A program made the position numbers and the translations under genes. From positions 1 through 35,353 of the IMG/VR virus record IMGVR_UViG_3300036715_002192: a stretch of DNA of 35,353 nucleotides. One strand, given 5' to 3'. Below the pieces are notes generated by a model that did no database searches, was not told the DNA's origin, and saw only the letters and a program-made list of their open reading frames with translations. Source of the DNA: a virus. Shown here one piece after another: positions 30,737-35,353 of the stretch (position 1 is its first letter; every line of letters starts with the position of its first letter).

Positions 30737-31798
30737 ATGCCAGTAAATATTCAACTATTAAAACAAGGTGATCGCTCACCAGAAAATTTTAACACTCCTT
30801 TGATTCAACTTAACACTGGAAAGGAAGATAGATTATCATTACCTTATAATCTTGGGTTAGTGCTAACTTCTGATCTTCAAGGTAATAAAACGTGGATTCA
30901 GAATCTAGAACTAGGTGTTACTGCAAAAAACGCATACAGAGGGGATTATGGGCAGATTGCATATAATCACAGTCAATCATTTCACGATTATTACCCAAAT
31001 CAAGGTGGTAAAATAAAAGGTGATATAGATCTAAATACACATAAATTAATTCTTAGTACAACTAATACACTAGAAGTTATAGCAGCAGATACTGTTGTTA
31101 CATCAAATGGATTTTTTAAAGTAAAAGGTTTAGGAATTAAGATTGATTCAACTGTAAATGCTCTAACAGTAAGAAGTTTCTCAGGAACAACAACATCAGG
31201 AATAGGATTATACATAGATGCTGATTACTTAGCTTTTGGTAAATGGGCAGCTGGTCAAGGACCTCAAGATGAAATGGTTATGACTTCAAGTCAACCAAAA
31301 GTATATGCTGGTGACCAAGTAAGAGCACAACGTTTAACTGCACCAGTAATTGTTGCAGGTACATCTCAACTTGACAGCTCAGGACTAAAAATTAATGGTG
31401 TTTCTGTTATAGATGGTTCAGGTACTATATCAGGTGCGAATATCGATCTTGTTGCCGATTATGAATCTGCATGGATATATGTAACAGGTGGAGATTATAG
31501 AATTACAATCCCTCATAATATGGGTTCAAGACCGAGAATATCGCAAATTATATTCTCATATGATAATTCTGTATCAGAAACAAAAACAGTATATACAATT
31601 CCTCATATTCAGACCGGTTACAATAATTATTGGTGGTATTGGTGGTATGGTTGGTATGGTTATGGTGCAAACTGTCATACAATTGTTGAAAGTTACAACA
31701 ATTCATCATATGTAATCAAAACTGGTTCAGGTGGTGTTTATTCAAATGGTGATTCACAATGGTATTCAGGCTATGTTAAAATAATGTTTTGGAAATAA
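30737..31798 (+). CDS. tail fibre protein with aromatic C-terminal tip (353 aa)
   Basis: A phage fibre-type protein. It opens MPVNIQLLKQGDRSPENFNT, then has an AKNAYRGDYGQIAYNHSQSF segment typical of fibre N-terminal halves. The centre is a Thr/Ser/Gly beta region (GGKIKGDIDLNTHKLIL). Residues of about 240-353 form a distinct domain with a run of aromatic residues, YNNYWWYWWYGWYGYG, and ending SGYVKIMFWK. The exposed Trp/Tyr cluster suggests sugar binding. The start has TAGGA and a hairpin-embedded late promoter. An assembly-protein-like gene follows. Confidence 0.75.
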   Translation: MPVNIQLLKQGDRSPENFNTPLIQLNTGKEDRLSLPYNLGLVLTSDLQGNKTWIQNLELGVTAKNAYRGDYGQIAYNHSQSFHDYYPNQGGKIKGDIDLNTHKLILSTTNTLEVIAADTVVTSNGFFKVKGLGIKIDSTVNALTVRSFSGTTTSGIGLYIDADYLAFGKWAAGQGPQDEMVMTSSQPKVYAGDQVRAQRLTAPVIVAGTSQLDSSGLKINGVSVIDGSGTISGANIDLVADYESAWIYVTGGDYRITIPHNMGSRPRISQIIFSYDNSVSETKTVYTIPHIQTGYNNYWWYWWYGWYGYGANCHTIVESYNNSSYVIKTGSGGVYSNGDSQWYSGYVKIMFWK

Positions 31799-31807
31799 GG
31801 AGAAATT

Positions 31808-32158
31808 ATGTACGCATACTATAATGATAAAGGGGATATTGTATCCCTTTCAGAAGTTGAGGTTATAATCGAAGGTATGAAAGATATTAAGGTGCCTGAT
31901 GATACAGACCCAACAAAATTTCAAATTATTAATGATAAATTAATATCACGTGATGTGCAAATTCAATCATTTACAAAAATTGAACAACCTAAAGCACTTG
32001 ATGAGAACATTATTTTTTTGAATTCAACAGATTATAAAGTTATTAAATATAAAGATCAGATTGATTTAGGAATTGCAACATCTATTACTGCAGATGAATA
32101 TAAACAATTACTAATTCAAAGACAAGCGGCTCGTGAAGCAATCGCAGCTAGTAAATAA
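31808..32158 (+). CDS. putative tail-fibre assembly protein (116 aa)
   Basis: A 116-residue protein with a helical C-terminus, FLNSTDYKVIKYKDQIDLGI followed by TADEYKQLLIQRQAAREAI. This resembles the end of fibre-assembly and attachment proteins, where a DxK-x-x-K motif precedes an RQxxR helix. It is placed directly between two fibre genes, as expected for a fibre chaperone. The N-terminus (MYAYYNDKGDIVSLSEVEV) is beta-type. Start site AAGGAGAAATT. The family is not certain. Confidence 0.65.
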   Translation: MYAYYNDKGDIVSLSEVEVIIEGMKDIKVPDDTDPTKFQIINDKLISRDVQIQSFTKIEQPKALDENIIFLNSTDYKVIKYKDQIDLGIATSITADEYKQLLIQRQAAREAIAASK

Positions 32159-32169
32159 GTGAGAATAAT

Positions 32170-33807
32170 ATGACAAGATATTTAACAACTGAAGCAGAAT
32201 TTTTAAATGATTTAGTACATAATGGTGATTGGATTTCTGAACAGAAAATCAATGAGGGGTTCATTGTATTAAAACAAGAACAACTTACTATGAATTCTCG
32301 TACAAATATTATATTTGGAGAAAGACCACCAGCGTGGTTAGCGAATACTTCATATGCACAAGGTGATCTTGTATCATTAATTGGCAGATATTGGGTATCA
32401 TTACAACCACATACAAATATGCAACCTGATTATAATCCATTATATTGGGAAGAGATTCCTATTGATATTGATGCTGATCAAATTGCTTACACACGATATA
32501 TTCTACAAGATACTAATCCTGGTACTGTAGATACAACTGTATGGACTCAACCACAAAACAGAAATCAGATTCTAAATACTTTCAAACCAGGAAATGTATT
32601 CACTGCAATTGATGGGCTTGATAGATTAAAAGCAAATATAAATGGTTCTATATATGAATATTTTATTATTTCTGATTCTGATAACCTAGATGCTGCAACA
32701 ACAAAAAGATATGTACTTGCCCAACTTGATGCAAAAGCATCTATTAATGGAAACAATTTAATAAAATTCAATGTTGCAGAACCTACAGCAATTACACATG
32801 CAACAACTAAATCTTATGTTGATAATGAAATTAAAGATATTAATAATTCTTTATTAAATTTTGCAAATATTAATGGTAATTCATCAGCATTATTTAATGT
32901 AGCAACTCCTGTTCTAAATACACATGCAGCCACAAAAGGTTATATTGATGCAGAAATATCTAATAAATTTGCTGAAGGACAGAATAATGTAATCAAGAAA
33001 ATTGATAAAATAATCACTCAACAAACCATTAATTCATTAAATGTTGGCGTTCCTATGATGGTAGGTCAAATTATGGTTTATTCAGGTTCAGCACTTATGT
33101 ACGAGGGAACTGACTTTAACATTGATAGCCAAGATAATACTAATATTATATGGCTTGAACCACGTAGAAATGGTGAGAGAATTACTGTATTATTTTTATC
33201 AGATAATGCATTACAAACAATACTTGACCCAATCTACGTTAAACAAACTGGCGATATATTAAGCGGTGCAATTAAACAACCAGTAACACCTGTAGATGGA
33301 CAAGATTTAACAAATAAGACATATGTCGATGCTAAACGTGATGAAGCAAAAAATTATTCAGATTCACAACTTGCTGCAAGTAATAATTATTCAGTACCAC
33401 CAGGTGGAATTATCTCATATTCTGGTTCTGCAATTGATGTTGCTAATCTTGCACCTTATTGGTATCTTTGTGATGGTACACATAATACACCTGACTTACG
33501 TGGAAGATTTATTCTTGGCGCAGGAACATCAGGTGGAACAACATATACTATTGATCAAGTTGGTGGTAGCGCAGATAAATCTTTAACAATTGATAATCTT
33601 GCACCACATACCCATGAGTTATTGATGGGTGAGGAAGGACCTTCTGATCATACAGCACCTACTGGATATAATGAATTAACATTGAAACCAGTAACCCCAG
33701 GTGTATCAGGAAACACTAAAGTTGTAAATACTGCAGGTGGTGGACAACCATTTAATATCTTGCCTCCATATTATGTATTATCATATATTATGAGAGCAAA
33801 AGCGTAA
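32170..33807 (+). CDS. tail fibre/collar-domain protein (545 aa)
   Basis: A fibre with a phage tail collar domain (PF07484 type) at the C-terminus: VPPGGIISYSGSA, then WYLCDGTHNTPDLRGRFILG and a final ILPPYYVLSYIMRAKA, with a His-rich NLAPHTHELL loop typical of collar and tip domains. Residues of about 55-95 (YAQGDLVSLIGRYWVS, NPLYWEEI) look like a small carbohydrate-binding module. About 195-280 has two THA(T/A)TK-x-Y-(V/I)-D repeats typical of fibre shafts. It follows the assembly-like gene. Trimerisation and receptor binding are inferred. Confidence 0.85.
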   Translation: MTRYLTTEAEFLNDLVHNGDWISEQKINEGFIVLKQEQLTMNSRTNIIFGERPPAWLANTSYAQGDLVSLIGRYWVSLQPHTNMQPDYNPLYWEEIPIDIDADQIAYTRYILQDTNPGTVDTTVWTQPQNRNQILNTFKPGNVFTAIDGLDRLKANINGSIYEYFIISDSDNLDAATTKRYVLAQLDAKASINGNNLIKFNVAEPTAITHATTKSYVDNEIKDINNSLLNFANINGNSSALFNVATPVLNTHAATKGYIDAEISNKFAEGQNNVIKKIDKIITQQTINSLNVGVPMMVGQIMVYSGSALMYEGTDFNIDSQDNTNIIWLEPRRNGERITVLFLSDNALQTILDPIYVKQTGDILSGAIKQPVTPVDGQDLTNKTYVDAKRDEAKNYSDSQLAASNNYSVPPGGIISYSGSAIDVANLAPYWYLCDGTHNTPDLRGRFILGAGTSGGTTYTIDQVGGSADKSLTIDNLAPHTHELLMGEEGPSDHTAPTGYNELTLKPVTPGVSGNTKVVNTAGGGQPFNILPPYYVLSYIMRAKA

Positions 33808-33816
33808 GGAGATAAT

Positions 33817-34287
33817 ATGGGAACAAAAGTAATTTTAGAGCGTCAAGAGCTTCAAGATTTAAGTGATTATTCAACTAAAGAAGATTATACTTATTTAATT
33901 AGTTTAATTAATGCTGCACACACACGTGCAGATGCAGCTTATGCAGATGCAGAGGCAGTTAGAAAAATAGCATCAAGTAAATCACTCACATTTAACAGTG
34001 GAGGATTTAAGTCTGCAGGGACATATATATATGAACTATCATCTTTATTAAGTATTGTTAATCCTGATGCATGGAATTTTTCAATAAGTGTTTCTGTTCT
34101 TGGTGCAACTACGGGTACAACAGGTTATGGTGGCGGTGTTCCTGTTGCTTCAGCTGCACCATCAGTTTCAGGTTATGTAACAGGACATTCGGCAGTAATT
34201 GTAGTTAGTGCACAAACTGTTTCTGGATATCATGCAACTCAGTCATCATTATCATTTGGTGTTACTGTATCTGCAACTATGATATAA
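33817..34287 (+). CDS. small structural protein, possible fibre tip or decoration protein (156 aa)
   Basis: A 156-residue protein. The first 55 residues are a helix (RQELQDLSDYSTKEDYTYLI, AHTRADAAYADAEAVRKIA) likely to trimerise. The rest is a Gly/Ser/Thr/Val-rich beta domain (SLTFNSGGFKSAGTYIYEL and later VSGYVTGHSAVIVVSAQTVS). The helix plus small beta-head plan suits a fibre tip or decoration protein, and it directly follows the collar-domain fibre. No family is recognised. AAGGAGATAAT precedes the start. Confidence 0.65.
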   Translation: MGTKVILERQELQDLSDYSTKEDYTYLISLINAAHTRADAAYADAEAVRKIASSKSLTFNSGGFKSAGTYIYELSSLLSIVNPDAWNFSISVSVLGATTGTTGYGGGVPVASAAPSVSGYVTGHSAVIVVSAQTVSGYHATQSSLSFGVTVSATMI

Positions 34288-34296
34288 AGGATATTA

Positions 34297-35268
34297 ATGT
34301 TTAGCATTGGTTATACAGAGGGATTGAGTGAGATATTTGAAGAAATTGATACGTATGATAAAATTAGCGATGTTTATTTTTCAATACCAAATGCCTACAC
34401 AGCATCAGCACGAGTTACCGGGTTTAATGAAAAGATGTTCTATGAATTGAAAAAAATTCAATCAAAAGGTGTAAAACTTCATCTTGTTCTTAATGGTGCA
34501 ACATATAATGAAAATGCTTATACTGAATCTGGTTTAAATGATATTGTTAAAATTATTGATACACTTGGTGTTGAGATGTTAACTATAAACAATACTGCTA
34601 TTATGAAATCAATTCAATTTCAAGAATTGAATGAAAAAATTATTATTAAAAATTCTGTTAATAATAAATTGAAAACGTTAGATGATGTTATTCAATATGT
34701 TTCGTTTTTTAAATTTAAACACATTATGCTTGATAGATCATTGAATAGAAATAAAGATGAATTAGAAAAAATTATACAATATTGTAAAACTAATGGTTAT
34801 ACAACAACATTGTTAGTTAATGAGGGATGTATTGCAAATTGTCCTTATAAGCAATTTTGTGATGATGCATTATCAAATCATGATTTAACAAAAAACAATA
34901 ATTTTGCTGTTCTTACATGTAGTTCAGATTTTGAAAGTAATAAATCATTAACATTGAAATCACCATTTATCATTCCTGGTTATATCAATAAATATCGTGA
35001 TATGGGTATAAATTACTTTAAAATTGCATGTAGAGGAAAAACAATCGAAGATGTGAGGTCTAGATTAAAAGCGTATATGTTTGATAATAAAAATATATCA
35101 CTTTCAGTTGCATTGGATACAAATCCTCATTACATCTACAAAACTGTTAATGCACATGTGCTTGATGAATATAATTTTTTTGAACATACTATTAACTGTA
35201 AAAATAAATGTCATGAATGTAATTATTGTGATGTGTTACTTGAAAAATTTTTAAAAGAGGAAAAATAA
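34297..35268 (+). CDS. U32 peptidase-family protein, probable Fe-S enzyme (323 aa)
   Basis: Resembles the U32/UbiU-UbiV/TrhP/RlhA superfamily, TIM-barrel proteins with a cysteine-bound 4Fe-4S cluster that hydroxylate small molecules or RNA in bacteria. Visible family features are strand repeats (KGVKLHLVLNG, GVEMLTINN, FKHIMLD), the motif NEGCIANCPYKQFC (Cys178, 182, 188), Cys208, and SPFIIPGYINKYRDMGINYF followed by KIACR (Cys245). An additional C-terminal cluster C-x3-C-x2-C-x2-C (Cys301, 305, 308, 311) is not a usual family element. No protease motif is evident. It sits in a fibre operon with AAAGGATATTA before ATG. The substrate is unknown: RNA, sugar or fibre modification are possibilities. 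Confidence 0.7.
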   Translation: MFSIGYTEGLSEIFEEIDTYDKISDVYFSIPNAYTASARVTGFNEKMFYELKKIQSKGVKLHLVLNGATYNENAYTESGLNDIVKIIDTLGVEMLTINNTAIMKSIQFQELNEKIIIKNSVNNKLKTLDDVIQYVSFFKFKHIMLDRSLNRNKDELEKIIQYCKTNGYTTTLLVNEGCIANCPYKQFCDDALSNHDLTKNNNFAVLTCSSDFESNKSLTLKSPFIIPGYINKYRDMGINYFKIACRGKTIEDVRSRLKAYMFDNKNISLSVALDTNPHYIYKTVNAHVLDEYNFFEHTINCKNKCHECNYCDVLLEKFLKEEK

Positions 35269-35353
35269 TGATTAAATTATATGAAACACAAGAAGAGAGA
35301 AATTCATTTCAACACATATTTGAATCTCAAAGAACAATACTTGTTGATGAATA
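35268..35353 (+). CDS. partial gene downstream of the U32-family gene
   Basis: The frame opens with ATG at 35268, overlapping the U32-family stop (TAATG), and stays open to the window end. The 28 visible residues start MIKLYETQEERNSFQHIF. AAAGAGG lies just upstream. Tight coupling suggests a role linked to the U32-family protein. The fragment is too short to identify. Confidence 0.65.
   Translation, partial: MIKLYETQEERNSFQHIFESQRTILVDE

Noticed and set aside
33323-33586. Plus-frame 87-residue ORF within the collar-domain fibre
   Set aside because: It lies inside a supported gene in another frame and has no start signal.
1-35353. tRNA genes, integrase, transposases or attachment sites
   Set aside because: I saw no cloverleaf-like segments, recombinase motifs or flanking direct repeats in the short intergenic gaps.

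Overview
The window is a strongly AT-rich stretch of a T4-like (contractile-tailed, Straboviridae-type) phage genome. It covers most of the baseplate/tail module and the tail-fibre module. The evidence is a near-complete series of T4-type structural proteins in recognisable order: gp19 tail tube, gp15 tail terminator and gp16 small terminase on the minus strand; then gp26-like, a gp29-position protein, gp48/54, gp53, gp27, gp5, a PAAR tip, gp25, gp6 and a gp7-position protein on the plus strand. A Dda-type helicase with all SF1 motifs supports the assignment. I see no tRNA, rRNA, integrase, transposase or CRISPR array. The host cannot be fixed from this window. The low GC and the TTTAAGG...TGATATAAT promoters would suit an AT-rich host such as a Campylobacterota member, but that is a guess.

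Layout. (1) 1-5344, minus strand: four consecutive genes (the last cut by the window edge) for large repeat-rich proteins with YD/RHS-like beta-repeats, probably surface or fibre proteins. The first in transcription order ends in five Cys-rich 25-residue repeats. (2) 5361-7030: an early-type promoter, a small unknown gene and the Dda helicase. (3) 7035-9615: a hairpin with an embedded late promoter, three small unknown genes and a fibre with eight 33-residue repeats. (4) 9613-10111: a hairpin, a second early-type promoter and two small genes, one of them a membrane protein. (5) 10108-11821, minus: tail tube, tail terminator, small terminase. (6) 11880-30547, plus: the baseplate operon. (7) 30548-30736: a gene-free segment with a third early-type promoter, a hairpin, a G-free tract and a late promoter. 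(8) 30737-35353: fibres, a fibre-assembly-like protein, a small structural protein, a U32-peptidase-family Fe-S-type protein, and the start of one more gene.

How it works together. The wedge (gp53, gp25, gp6, gp7-like) surrounds a hub (gp27, gp5 spike, PAAR tip, tube caps). A 1025-residue protein in the gp29/tape-measure position carries both a lysozyme-like and an M15 peptidase domain, while the gp5 homologue has lost its lysozyme, so the wall-digesting function appears to have moved between proteins. Two promoter classes can be read: TTTAAGG plus extended -10 ahead of early genes, and ATAAATA (like T4 late TATAAATA) 23-42 bases before the start codons of many structural genes. At several places the late promoter lies inside an inverted repeat that reaches the ribosome-binding site. 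This is the T4 arrangement that silences read-through early mRNA and frees late mRNA.

Most interesting: a candidate -1 frameshift joining the gp26-like protein to a 51-residue ORF, as in tail assembly chaperones; the Cys-rich repeats; the U32 protein in a fibre operon; the relocated lysins; and the hairpin-embedded late promoters.
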